This document shows positions 1 through 8,002 of a stretch of DNA of 39,551 nucleotides, one piece after another. The notes under the pieces were generated by a model. It had not been told where the DNA came from. It worked only from the letters and a program-made list of their open reading frames with translations, and ran no database searches. Within the stretch, counting starts at the first letter, position 1, and each line of letters starts with the position of its first letter. The translations under genes were made by a program, and so were the position numbers. Origin of the DNA: Pseudomonas fluorescens (lineage in GTDB: Bacteria > Pseudomonadota > Gammaproteobacteria > Pseudomonadales > Pseudomonadaceae); the NCBI RefSeq assembly GCF_902497785.1, contig NZ_CABVHK010000029.1:1-39551 (forward strand), given 5' to 3'.

Positions 1-68
1 CCGGTCGCGAACCGCAGCAGCGTACCCGCCACACCGCCGAGAGAAACCGCAACGATCAATGGAAGCAC
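1..68 (-). CDS. crcB: CrcB/Fluc fluoride channel, N-terminal fragment
   Basis: Only the first 22 codons lie in the window; the gene continues beyond base 1. Read on the minus strand from a GTG start, the peptide begins VLPLIVAVSLGGVAGTLLRF, the glycine-rich first membrane segment typical of CrcB/Fluc proteins, which export fluoride as small membrane dimers. The GTG shares one base with the rarA stop codon (TAGTG), so the two genes are probably translationally coupled. The rarA-crcB order is usual in Pseudomonas, which supports the call. The fragment is too short for certainty about the whole protein. Confidence 0.75.
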   Translation of the reverse strand, partial: MLPLIVAVSLGGVAGTLLRFAT

Positions 69-1390
69 TATTTTCTCCGCTGCCGGGGGCTGAGACGGTC
101 GAGTTGCGCGAGGTGATTGAGCTTCTCGCCGATCTTCAATTCGAGTCCCCGCGGCACCGGCTGATAGAACGGCTGCGGCTCAAGCTCGTCGGGGAAGTAA
201 TCCTCACCGGCGGCGTAGGCATCCGGTTCGTCGTGGGCGTAGCGATATTCGTCGCCATAACCCAGCTGTTTCATCAGCTTGGTCGGCGCGTTGCGCAGGT
301 GCAGCGGCACTTCCAGCGAACCGTGTTCAGTGGCGCTGCGCAGCGCGGCTTTGAAGCCCATGTACACCGCGTTGCTTTTCGGCGCGCAAGCCAGGTAAGT
401 GATGGCCTGGGCCACCGCCAATTCGCCCTCCGGACTGCCGAGCCGTTCCTGCACTTCCCACGCCGCCAGGCACAGGCTCAGCGCGCGCGGATCGGCGTTG
501 CCAATGTCTTCGCTGGCCATACGCACCACGCGCCGGGCGAGGTACAGCGGGTCGCAGCCGCCATCGATCATCCGCGCGAACCAGTACAACGCGCCGTCGG
601 GGTTGGAGCCGCGCACCGATTTATGCAGCGCGGAAATCTGGTCGTAGAACGCTTCGCCGCCCTTGTCGAACCGCCGACGGGTATCACCAAGCAGACTTTG
701 CAATAGATCGACGCCGATCTCACTGTTGTCTTCGGCGAGGTCCGAGGCATTTTCCAGCAGGTTGAGCAGGCGTCGGCCATCGCCATCGGCGGCGGACAAC
801 AGCATCTGGAAACCTTCATCGCTGAGGGTCAGCTGCCGTTTGCCCAGGCCACGCTCTTCGGTGAGCGCGCGGTGCACCAACTTGCGCAGGGCCGCTTCGT
901 CGAGGCTTTTCAGCACATAGACACGCGCCCGGGAGAGCAAGGCGTTGTTGAGTTCGAACGAAGGGTTTTCGGTGGTCGCGCCAATGAAAATCAGCGTGCC
1001 GTCTTCAACGTAGGGTAGAAACGCATCCTGCTGCGACTTGTTGAAGCGATGCACTTCATCGACGAACAGGATGGTGCGTTTGCCGTACTGGCCGGCCTGT
1101 TGCTTGGCGATTTCCACCGCCTGACGGATTTCCTTGACGCCGGCCAAGACCGCCGAGACAGTTTCAAAGTGCGCATCCGAGACTTCCGCCAGCAGCCGCG
1201 CGAGGGTGGTTTTACCCACGCCCGGCGGGCCCCAGAAAATCATCGAGTGCAGGGCACCCTGCTCCAGCGCTTCACGCAAGGGCTTGCCGCGAGCGAGCAG
1301 GTGTTCCTGACCGACGTACTCATCCAGATTGGCCGCACGCAAACGCGCGGCCAGAGGCTGAGCTATCGGGGCACTGCGAAACAGGTCCAT
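68..1390 (-). CDS. rarA: Replication-associated recombination protein A (AAA+ ATPase)
   Basis: RarA (MgsA, related to eukaryotic Mgs1/WRNIP1) is a cytosolic AAA+ ATPase of the clamp-loader clade that acts at stalled replication forks and on single-strand ends. The 440-residue length fits the family. Visible are a Walker A GPPGVGKT near residues 54-61, a Walker B LFVDEVH near 110, sensor motif GATTENPSF, and the C-terminal tetramerisation region with the AYMGFK-like segment near 340 (here VYMGFKAAL). I chose the ATG at 1390 (MDLFRSAPIA); a GTG one codon upstream is also possible and no strong ribosome-binding site decides between them. It lies downstream of lolA on the same strand, about 210 bases away across a REP pair, and its stop overlaps the crcB start. 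Confidence 0.95.
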   Translation of the reverse strand: MDLFRSAPIAQPLAARLRAANLDEYVGQEHLLARGKPLREALEQGALHSMIFWGPPGVGKTTLARLLAEVSDAHFETVSAVLAGVKEIRQAVEIAKQQAGQYGKRTILFVDEVHRFNKSQQDAFLPYVEDGTLIFIGATTENPSFELNNALLSRARVYVLKSLDEAALRKLVHRALTEERGLGKRQLTLSDEGFQMLLSAADGDGRRLLNLLENASDLAEDNSEIGVDLLQSLLGDTRRRFDKGGEAFYDQISALHKSVRGSNPDGALYWFARMIDGGCDPLYLARRVVRMASEDIGNADPRALSLCLAAWEVQERLGSPEGELAVAQAITYLACAPKSNAVYMGFKAALRSATEHGSLEVPLHLRNAPTKLMKQLGYGDEYRYAHDEPDAYAAGEDYFPDELEPQPFYQPVPRGLELKIGEKLNHLAQLDRLSPRQRRK

Positions 1391-1601
1391 CACGTCGCGT
1401 TAAAACCTCGGGTTAATACCAACTCTCTCAGGCCTGCTGGAAACCTGTGGTGAGGGGATTTATCCCCGTTCGGCTGCGCAGCAGTCGCTAAACCAACGCA
1501 TGCTGTATTCCTGATATACCGCACCAGCAGATCTTGGGGCCGCTCCGCGGCCCAACGGGGATAAATCCCCTCGCCACAAAAGCGCGCTCCAACCGGTTAG
1601 T
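1391..1601. other. lolA-rarA intergenic gap
   Basis: The gap between lolA and rarA is filled mainly by the inverted REP pair at 1447-1577. No tRNA, small ORF or clear promoter was recognised. The remaining bases next to rarA may hold its own promoter, but no convincing -35/-10 pair is visible. Confidence 0.5.
1447..1577. repeat. REP doublet (REPIN-like inverted pair)
   Basis: Two near-complementary arms, 1447-1470 (starting GTGGTGAGGGGATTTATCCC) and 1554-1577, face each other around about 83 bases. The inner bases also contain smaller palindromes (CGGCTGCGCAG and CCGCTCCGCGG). This is the layout of Pseudomonas REPINs, which are mobilised by RAYT transposases encoded elsewhere. It lies between lolA and rarA on the minus strand and may influence lolA mRNA 3' ends. 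Confidence 0.8.
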
Positions 1602-2225
1602 TTATTCCTGGATCACATCGGCACCCTTGGGGATGTCGAACTTGAATTTGGAGGCCGGGATCGGCTCGTTGGCCTTCACGCCGGTGAACAGGATATTGGT
1701 GCGCTGACCGACGCTGTCGATCAGTTGCATGTCATTGACCAGACCATTGCGGAACGACAGGCGCAGGCTGTCGAACAGGGTGTCTTTGGTTTTCGGCTTC
1801 AAGGTGAAGTCGATCACGCCACCGGCTTCCTTGGCGCTGATGTCGAAGCTCTGGCTGATCTTCGACACGTCACCGGACAACAACAGGGCCGGGGTTTGGG
1901 TCAGTCGCTGATCCAGGGTCTTGATGGTGACTTGCTCCAGATCCGGGTCCCACAGGGACACTTTCTTGCCATCGGAGACCATCAGTTGCTCTTGCGGCGC
2001 ATCGGTGTGCCAGTAGAACAGGCCAGGACGCTGCAAGGACATTTGCCCGGCGGTCTCCTGCAACTGCGTGCCGCTGCCATCGAGAGTCAACTGGGAGAAA
2101 CGTGCGGTCAGGGTCTGGGATTTTTCCAGCAGTTGGGTCAGACGCGCCACGTCCTTGTCATCGGCGTGGGCCGAGAGCGTGGTCAAAGCCAGTACCGGCA
2201 GCAACAGCATGCGGATAAGACGCAT
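1602..2225 (-). CDS. lolA: Outer-membrane lipoprotein carrier protein LolA
   Basis: LolA is the periplasmic chaperone that takes lipoproteins from the LolCDE complex and passes them to LolB in the outer membrane. The product is 207 residues, normal for the family. It starts MRLIRMLLLPVLALTTLSAH, a signal peptide cleaved around ALTTLSAHA-DD, followed by a single LolA domain with the typical LQRPGLFYW segment and the C-terminal DIPKGADVI. An upstream in-frame extension to 2324 is rejected because the signal peptide begins at 2225, with GAGGA eight bases before it. The gene lies 64 bases downstream of ftsK on the same strand, the usual ftsK-lolA-rarA order, and is probably cotranscribed with ftsK. 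Confidence 0.96.
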   Translation of the reverse strand: MRLIRMLLLPVLALTTLSAHADDKDVARLTQLLEKSQTLTARFSQLTLDGSGTQLQETAGQMSLQRPGLFYWHTDAPQEQLMVSDGKKVSLWDPDLEQVTIKTLDQRLTQTPALLLSGDVSKISQSFDISAKEAGGVIDFTLKPKTKDTLFDSLRLSFRNGLVNDMQLIDSVGQRTNILFTGVKANEPIPASKFKFDIPKGADVIQE

Positions 2226-2289
2226 GGGAGTCCTCATAATTCGTGGGAGTGCGGGCGGCGCATCACTGCGCCGTCCTTTTAATTCAAAA

Positions 2290-4698
2290 TCAGTCGCGTA
2301 CCGGGCCCGGGGCCAGAACTTCACGCGAACCGTTGGTGTTCATGGACGTCACGACCCCGGCCATTTCCATGGCTTCGATCATGCGGGCGGCGCGGTTGTA
2401 GCCGATTTTCAGCTTGCGCTGCACTGCCGAGATGGACGCGCGACGGCTTTCCAGCACGAACTGCACCGCTTCGTCGTAGAGCGCATCGGTTTCGGCATCG
2501 TCATCACCGCCACCGCCGCCATTTTCAAAGCCGCTGCCCGCCTCTTCGACGCCAGCCAGGATGTCATCGTTGTATTCCGGCGCACCGCGCAGTTTCCAGG
2601 CTTCAACGACCCGATGAACCTCGTCATCGGAGACGAACGCACCGTGAACCCGGATCGGCAGACTGGTGCCCGGCGGCATGTAGAGCATGTCACCGTGGCC
2701 CAGCAGTTGCTCGGCGCCACCCTGATCGATGATGGTCCGCGAATCGATTTTGCTCGACACCTGGAACGCCATCCGCGTCGGAATGTTGGCCTTGATCAGA
2801 CCGGTGATCACATCAACCGACGGACGCTGGGTCGCGAGGATCAAGTGGATACCGGCCGCACGAGCCTTCTGCGCAATACGGGCGATCAGTTCTTCAACCT
2901 TCTTGCCGACGATCATCATCATGTCGGCGAATTCGTCGACGACCACAACGATGGTCGGCAGCTTGGTCAACAGCGGCGCTTCGTCATGAATGCTTTCGCG
3001 CTTGTACAGCGGGTCGGTCAGCGGCGTGCCGGCGTCCTGCGCTTCCTTGACCTTGGCGTTGAAGCCGGACAGGTTGCGCACGCCCATCTTCGCCATCAGT
3101 TTGTAGCGACGCTCCATCTCCGCCACGCTCCAGCGCAGGGCGTTGGCCGCGTCCTTCATGTCGGTCACGACCGGGCACAGCAGGTGCGGAATGCCTTCGT
3201 AGATCGACAGCTCAAGCATTTTCGGGTCGATCATGATCAGCTTGGCGTCTTCAGGGCCGGACTTGAACAGGATCGACAGGATCATCGCGTTCACACCCAC
3301 CGACTTACCGGAACCGGTCGTACCGGCCACCAGCAAGTGAGGCATTTTCGCCAGGTCGGTGATGACCGGCTTGCCGCCGATGTCATGACCCAGGGCCAGG
3401 GTAACCGGCGATTTGAAGTTGTCATACTCGGGAGTCGACAGCACTTCGGAGAAGCGCACGATCTGCCGGTCTTCGTTGGGAATCTCGATACCGACGGTGG
3501 TCTTGCCCGGAATCACTTCCACCACCCGCACGCTGGTCACGGCCAGGGAACGCGCCAGGTCTTTCGCCAGGTTGGAGATGCGGCTGACTTTGACACCGGC
3601 GGCTGGCTGGATTTCGTAACGGGTAATCACCGGGCCCGGGTGAATCGAATCCACCGAGACCTCGACCCCGAATTCCTTGAGTTTGATTTCCAGCAAGTGG
3701 CCGACGGCTGCCAGCGACTCCGGGGAATAGTTGAGTTGTTTCTTTTCAGCCGGATCGAGAATCGAGATCGGCGGCAAGGTGCCTTCGACGGCGCTGTCAA
3801 CGAACAACGGCGCCTGCTTCTCTTTTTCCACGCGCTTGCTCGGCGCGGCGGGTTTTGGCGGCGCCGGAGCAATCACCGGCGGCACCTGCTTCTCGCGGTC
3901 TGACATGTGCTTGCTCAGGGCTTGCTCGCGTTCGATCAGGCGTTCCTTGACCTTGGCTTGCTCGCGCTTGTCGGTGACGGTCGGCGCCACCACGTCATGC
4001 ACCCGATCATCGACTTCACGCAGTTGCGCAACCAGCTGTTTGCGCTCGACACGGGCGGCCCACCAGCGATTGGCCGCGCCCTGGAACAGTTCCAGCAGGT
4101 CGAGGGTGATCTTGCCGGTGACGTCCATCACCTTGAACCACGAAAGGTCGGTGAAAACCGTCAGGCCGAACAGGAACAGCGCAATGAACAGCAACGTGCT
4201 GCCCTGAATGTTCAGCGCATTGCGGGCCAGGTCGCCAAGGCTTTCGCCCAACGCACCGCCCGCACCGGCCGGCAGACCGGTAGCGGCGTGGAAATGGATA
4301 TGCGCGAGTGCCGCGCCTGACAGCACCAAAAACACCAGACCGATCAGGCGCCAGGAAAACAGCCAACCGCTCCACTGCCACGGTTCGTGGCGTTGACGGA
4401 AAATCTGCCAGGCCTTGATCGCCAGCAGCAGCGGGAAGATGTAGGCGAAGTAGCCCAGCACCATGAACAGGATGTCAGCGCTGTAGGAACCGGCCGGCCC
4501 GCCGAAGTTCTGCACGTCATCGATCTTGCTGTTATGGCTCCAGCCCGGATCATCCTTGCCGTAGGTAAGCAAGGCCATCATGAGGAACAGGCACAGGGCG
4601 CCAATGGCGATCAATGCACCTTCCTTGAGCCGGTAGTGCAAATGCTGGCGCCAGAGTGGAACGACGGCTGGTTTAGGTGCTGCGGTGGATTTCTTCAA
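2290..4698 (-). CDS. ftsK: DNA translocase FtsK
   Basis: FtsK anchors at the division septum and pumps DNA toward dif, activating XerCD to resolve chromosome dimers. The 802 residues show an N-terminal membrane domain with about four hydrophobic segments (roughly 27-46, 74-97, 115-133, 168-185), a short charged linker (about 210-310) much shorter than in E. coli FtsK, and the RecA-like motor with Walker A GTTGSGKS at 459-466 and Walker B VVVVDEFADM. The C-terminal gamma winged-helix domain (about 738-802, DALYDEAVQFVLESRRASIS) reads KOPS sequences. It is divergent from trxB across 294 bases and followed by lolA. Confidence 0.97.
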   Translation of the reverse strand: MKKSTAAPKPAVVPLWRQHLHYRLKEGALIAIGALCLFLMMALLTYGKDDPGWSHNSKIDDVQNFGGPAGSYSADILFMVLGYFAYIFPLLLAIKAWQIFRQRHEPWQWSGWLFSWRLIGLVFLVLSGAALAHIHFHAATGLPAGAGGALGESLGDLARNALNIQGSTLLFIALFLFGLTVFTDLSWFKVMDVTGKITLDLLELFQGAANRWWAARVERKQLVAQLREVDDRVHDVVAPTVTDKREQAKVKERLIEREQALSKHMSDREKQVPPVIAPAPPKPAAPSKRVEKEKQAPLFVDSAVEGTLPPISILDPAEKKQLNYSPESLAAVGHLLEIKLKEFGVEVSVDSIHPGPVITRYEIQPAAGVKVSRISNLAKDLARSLAVTSVRVVEVIPGKTTVGIEIPNEDRQIVRFSEVLSTPEYDNFKSPVTLALGHDIGGKPVITDLAKMPHLLVAGTTGSGKSVGVNAMILSILFKSGPEDAKLIMIDPKMLELSIYEGIPHLLCPVVTDMKDAANALRWSVAEMERRYKLMAKMGVRNLSGFNAKVKEAQDAGTPLTDPLYKRESIHDEAPLLTKLPTIVVVVDEFADMMMIVGKKVEELIARIAQKARAAGIHLILATQRPSVDVITGLIKANIPTRMAFQVSSKIDSRTIIDQGGAEQLLGHGDMLYMPPGTSLPIRVHGAFVSDDEVHRVVEAWKLRGAPEYNDDILAGVEEAGSGFENGGGGGDDDAETDALYDEAVQFVLESRRASISAVQRKLKIGYNRAARMIEAMEMAGVVTSMNTNGSREVLAPGPVRD

Positions 4699-4992
4699 AA
4701 CGCTTCTTTTCCTGCGCCCATGGCGCGTCCATCTGCTGAATGACTATAAAAAACTGCCCAATCCAGGCAGGTAAAAAAGTTAACAGGCGCAACTGAGACT
4801 ACTTTTAACACTGCACTGCGGATTTTATAAACACGGTGCGCACTGATTATTCCAGTGACCGGCACGCATTGTACGGGTTTGCTCACACGATGCCATGCTG
4901 GCAAACCTTGGATCAGCATAGTCAACGGCCTGCGAACTGTATTCAATTTGAGCACGCATTCTCTTTTGTGACAAAGGCTTATGAGGTGTTTT
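4699..4992. other. ftsK-trxB divergent intergenic region
   Basis: These 294 bases separate the divergent ftsK and trxB and must contain both promoters. AT-rich stretches such as GACTATAAAAAACTG (4742-4756) and TTTTATAAACAC (4822-4833) are plausible -10 regions, but I could not pair them with convincing -35 boxes. No RNA gene or additional ORF was recognised. Confidence 0.45.
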
Positions 4993-5952
4993 ATGAGCGA
5001 ATCCAAGCATTGCCGCCTGATCATTCTGGGTTCCGGCCCTGCCGGTTACAGTGCCGCCGTCTATGCCGCCCGCGCCAACCTCAAACCCGTGGTCATCACC
5101 GGCATACAGGCAGGTGGCCAGCTCACCACCACCGTCGAAGTCGACAACTGGCCCGGCGACGTCGAAGGCCTGACCGGCCCGGCACTGATGGAACGCATGC
5201 AAAAACACGCCGAGCGCTTTGACACAGAGATCGTTTACGACCACATCCATACCGCCAAGTTGCAACAACGCCCGTTCGAACTGAGCGGCGATGGCGGCAC
5301 TTACACCTGCGATGCATTGATTATTGCCACCGGCGCCTCCGCGCAATACCTGGGCCTGCCTTCGGAGGAGACGTTTGCCGGCAAAGGGGTGTCGGCTTGC
5401 GCGACATGCGACGGATTCTTTTACCGAAATCAGGTCGTCGCGGTCGTGGGTGGCGGGAATACCGCTGTTGAAGAAGCTTTGTATCTGTCCAACATCGCCA
5501 AGGAAGTTCACCTGATTCATCGTCGCGACAAGTTGCGCTCGGAAAAAATCCTTCAGGACAAACTGTTCGAGAAAGCTGCCAACGGCAATATCCGCCTGCA
5601 CTGGAACCAGCACCTCGATGAAGTTCTGGGCGATGCCAGTGGTGTGACCGGCGCCCGCCTGCGGGACAGTCATACTGGTGAAACCCGGGAACTGGCACTG
5701 GCCGGCGTGTTCATCGCCATCGGCCACAAGCCCAACACTGACCTGTTTGCAGGCCAGCTGAAAATGCGCGACGGCTATCTGCTGGTCAAAGGCGGCAGCG
5801 ACGGCGACGCCACGTCCACCGAAATCCCCGGCGTGTTCGCTGCCGGTGACGTGGCCGATCACGTTTATCGCCAGGCCGTCACTTCTGCGGGTGCCGGCTG
5901 CATGGCCGCACTGGATGCGGAAAAATACCTCGACGACATTCCGACCGTTTGA
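4993..5952 (+). CDS. trxB: Thioredoxin-disulfide reductase
   Basis: TrxB is the cytosolic FAD enzyme that uses NADPH to reduce thioredoxin. The 319-residue product has the FAD-binding GSGPAG motif near 13-18, the redox-active CATC pair (Cys136 and Cys139) in SACATCDGFF, a second nucleotide-binding motif VVGGGNTAVE after it, and the C-terminal FAD motif GVFAAGDVAD. I place the start at 4993 (MSESKHC), six bases after GAGG; an ATG four codons upstream at 4981 is less well placed. aat follows after 62 bases on the same strand, so trxB probably leads a trxB-aat-bpt transcript. Confidence 0.97.
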   Translation: MSESKHCRLIILGSGPAGYSAAVYAARANLKPVVITGIQAGGQLTTTVEVDNWPGDVEGLTGPALMERMQKHAERFDTEIVYDHIHTAKLQQRPFELSGDGGTYTCDALIIATGASAQYLGLPSEETFAGKGVSACATCDGFFYRNQVVAVVGGGNTAVEEALYLSNIAKEVHLIHRRDKLRSEKILQDKLFEKAANGNIRLHWNQHLDEVLGDASGVTGARLRDSHTGETRELALAGVFIAIGHKPNTDLFAGQLKMRDGYLLVKGGSDGDATSTEIPGVFAAGDVADHVYRQAVTSAGAGCMAALDAEKYLDDIPTV

Positions 5953-6014
5953 CGGCAAACTTCACAGTGGGCGCAACGGCCCACCACTGCCCTCCCCTTC
6001 TGTAAGCGGACGCC

Positions 6015-6695
6015 ATGCTGACTTGGTTACAACGCAACACCCTGACCTTCCCGCCGCTGGAAAAAGCCATGCGCGATCCCAACGGACTGTTGGCTGCGGG
6101 TGGCGATCTGTCCGCAGACCGGCTGATCCAGGCTTATCGCCACGGTTGCTTTCCGTGGTTTTCGGACGGCCAGCCCATTCTCTGGTGGTCGCCGGATCCG
6201 CGTACCGTTCTGTTTCCCGACGAACTGCATGTCTCGCGCAGCCTGAACAAGTTGCTGCGCCAGCAACGCTATCAAGTGACCTTCGATCAGGACTTTGCCG
6301 CGGTCATTGGCGCGTGCGCCGCGCCCCGGGACTACGCCGATGGCACCTGGATCACCGAAGCGATGCAAAATGCCTACCTCGATCTGCACCAGCGCGGTTA
6401 CGCGCATTCGGTGGAAGTCTGGGACAATGGCGTGCTGGTCGGCGGCCTCTATGGCCTGGCGATGGGCCAGCTGTTTTTCGGTGAGTCGATGTTCAGCCGC
6501 GCCGACAATGCGTCGAAATATGGCTTTGCCACCTTGGTCAAACATCTGAAAGATTCGGGATTCGTGCTGATCGACTGCCAGATGCCCACTGACCATTTGC
6601 ACAGCCTCGGCGCCCGGGCCATTCCCCGCCGCGAGTTTGCCCGCTACCTTGCGCAGCATCTGGATCAGCCCAGCCGTGCCAGCTGGGTTTGCTGA
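6015..6695 (+). CDS. aat: Leucyl/phenylalanyl-tRNA--protein transferase
   Basis: Aat moves Leu or Phe from charged tRNA to proteins whose N-terminus is Arg or Lys, converting secondary destabilising residues into primary N-degrons for ClpS. The 226-residue protein shows the conserved block GCFPWF followed by LWWSPDPR, then the GNAT-like core with GGLYG and FFGESMFS, and the motif LIDCQ near the C-terminus. Length matches the family. It lies between trxB and bpt, with short gaps that suggest one operon. The facing clpA-clpS genes encode the readers of the signal made by this enzyme. Confidence 0.96.
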   Translation: MLTWLQRNTLTFPPLEKAMRDPNGLLAAGGDLSADRLIQAYRHGCFPWFSDGQPILWWSPDPRTVLFPDELHVSRSLNKLLRQQRYQVTFDQDFAAVIGACAAPRDYADGTWITEAMQNAYLDLHQRGYAHSVEVWDNGVLVGGLYGLAMGQLFFGESMFSRADNASKYGFATLVKHLKDSGFVLIDCQMPTDHLHSLGARAIPRREFARYLAQHLDQPSRASWVC

Positions 6696-6751
6696 GCGAC
6701 TTTGACTCGCGTGGCTTACACTTAATCAAAAGCTTATACCGAGGGTTGATC

Positions 6752-7459
6752 ATGACCGAGTTGGCGCGTTTGAAGTTTTATGCCACTCAGCCCCACTCTT
6801 GCAGTTATCTGCCTGAGGAGCAGGCCACGACCCTGTTCCTCGATCCTAGCCAGCCCATGGATGTGCATGTCTATGCAGACCTGTCTGAAATGGGTTTTCG
6901 TCGCAGCGGCGATCATCTCTACCGGCCCCATTGCCAGAATTGCAATGCGTGCGTACCGGCGCGCATTCCTGTGGGGCAATTCGTGCCCAACCGTCAGCAG
7001 AAACGTATCTTCAAGCGCAATCTTGATGTGCAAGTGCGTCCGGCCAAACCCCAATTCAGCGAAGAGTACTTCGACCTGTATCAGCGCTACATTGAACAGC
7101 GGCATGCCGATGGCGACATGTACCCGCCGAGCCGTGATCAGTTTTCGACCTTCCTGGTGCGTGACTTGCCGTTTTCTCGTTTTTACGAATTTCGCCTCGA
7201 CGGCCAGCTGCTGGCGGTGGCCGTCACCGACTTGCTGCCGAACGGTCTGTCGGCGGTCTACACCTTCTACGAACCCTCTGAAGAGCGCCGCAGCCTGGGG
7301 CGTTACGCGATTCTCTGGCAAATCGCCGAGGCCCAGCGCCTGGGGCTGGAGGCGGTGTACCTCGGTTACTGGATCAAAAACTGCAAAAAGATGAGCTACA
7401 AAACTCAATATCGCCCGATTGAACTGCTGATTAATCAGCGCTGGGTGATCCTGAACTAG
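6752..7459 (+). CDS. bpt: Aspartate/glutamate leucyltransferase (Bpt)
   Basis: Bpt (also called Ate or a bacterial arginyltransferase homologue) transfers leucine from Leu-tRNA to N-terminal Asp or Glu, extending the leucine N-degron pathway to acidic N-termini. The 235-residue product begins [20 protein letters not shown]; this Cys-containing N-terminal stretch, the [14 protein letters not shown] segment, and the C-terminal [18 protein letters not shown] are hallmarks of the family. The start at 6752 is preceded by GAGGG; an in-frame extension from 6689 overlapping the end of aat has no family support. It lies 56 bases after aat and 100 bases before infA. Confidence 0.95.
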
Positions 7460-7465
7460 AACCCC

Positions 7466-7495
7466 TTGGCTTAAACCCCATTTTTCGGGCACAAT
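7466..7495 (+). promoter_or_regulatory. Candidate infA promoter
   Basis: TTGGCT (7466-7471) and CACAAT (7490-7495) are separated by 18 bases and lie about 65 bases before infA. Each box matches four of six sigma70 consensus positions. This is weak evidence; infA may also be transcribed from the upstream operon. Confidence 0.3.
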
Positions 7496-7559
7496 GCACG
7501 CCGCTTTTGCCTGGCGCAGTTGCACCGGGCCATTCATTGGACACCGAGGGCTTTACTGC

Positions 7560-7778
7560 ATGTCGAAAGAAGACAGCTTCGAAATGGAAGGCACTGTCGT
7601 CGACACCCTGCCCAACACCATGTTTCGCGTGGAGTTGGAAAATGGGCACGTCGTAACCGCGCATATTTCCGGCAAGATGCGCAAGAACTACATTCGTATT
7701 CTTACCGGTGACAAAGTGCGCGTCGAGCTGACGCCCTATGACTTGAGCAAAGGGCGCATCACTTACCGCGCTCGCTAA
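7560..7778 (+). CDS. infA: Translation initiation factor IF-1
   Basis: IF-1 binds the A site of the 30S subunit during initiation. The 72-residue product [20 protein letters not shown] and onward is a single S1-like OB fold with the conserved [16 protein letters not shown] segment and the C-terminal end [10 protein letters not shown], exactly the family length. An in-frame upstream extension to 7494 is rejected because family members start at MSKED. It is the last gene before a strong terminator and converges on clpA. Confidence 0.98.
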
Positions 7779-7790
7779 TCAGGTCAATAC

Positions 7791-7820
7791 AAAACGCCCG
7801 GTTTATGCCGGGCGTTTTTG
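7791..7820 (+). terminator. Rho-independent terminator after infA
   Basis: An 11-bp perfect stem, AAAACGCCCGG and its complement, with loop TTTATG is followed by a short T run. It starts 12 bases after the infA stop. The leading A run means it can also work on the minus strand. Confidence 0.9.
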
Positions 7821-7846
7821 TTTGCCTGCGATTTAACGACCACCCC

Positions 7847-7929
7847 GTAGGCGCTGCCGAAGGCTGCGATCTTTTGATCTTTTTTTTGTGAATCAAGATC
7901 AAAAGATCGCAGCCTTCGGCAGCTCCTAC
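7847..7929. repeat. Long palindromic repeat (35-bp arms)
   Basis: Arms 7847-7881 and 7895-7929 are complementary at 34 of 35 positions around a 13-base loop. The arm starts GTAGGCGCTGCCGAAGGCTG and runs into GCGATCTTTTGATC. The same family recurs at 23950-24048. It sits between the infA and clpA terminators, in the convergent gap. Confidence 0.88.
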
Positions 7930-7956
7930 CGGGGATCGACACGAGTCTGACAGACA

Positions 7957-7988
7957 GCAAAAAGGCGCCTTTCGGCGCCTTTTGCTTT
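7957..7988 (-). terminator. Rho-independent terminator after clpA
   Basis: A GC-rich stem GGCGCC-TTTC-GGCGCC is flanked by A and T runs (GCAAAAA and TTTTGC). It lies 15 bases beyond the clpA stop on the minus strand and looks able to work in both directions between the convergent infA and clpA. Confidence 0.85.
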
Positions 7989-8002
7989 GTTGCGGTTTAA
8001 CG

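Noticed and set aside
7779..8002. Possible serine tRNA between infA and clpA, as in E. coli
   Set aside because: The gap holds only two terminators and a palindrome; no cloverleaf or T-loop sequence was seen.
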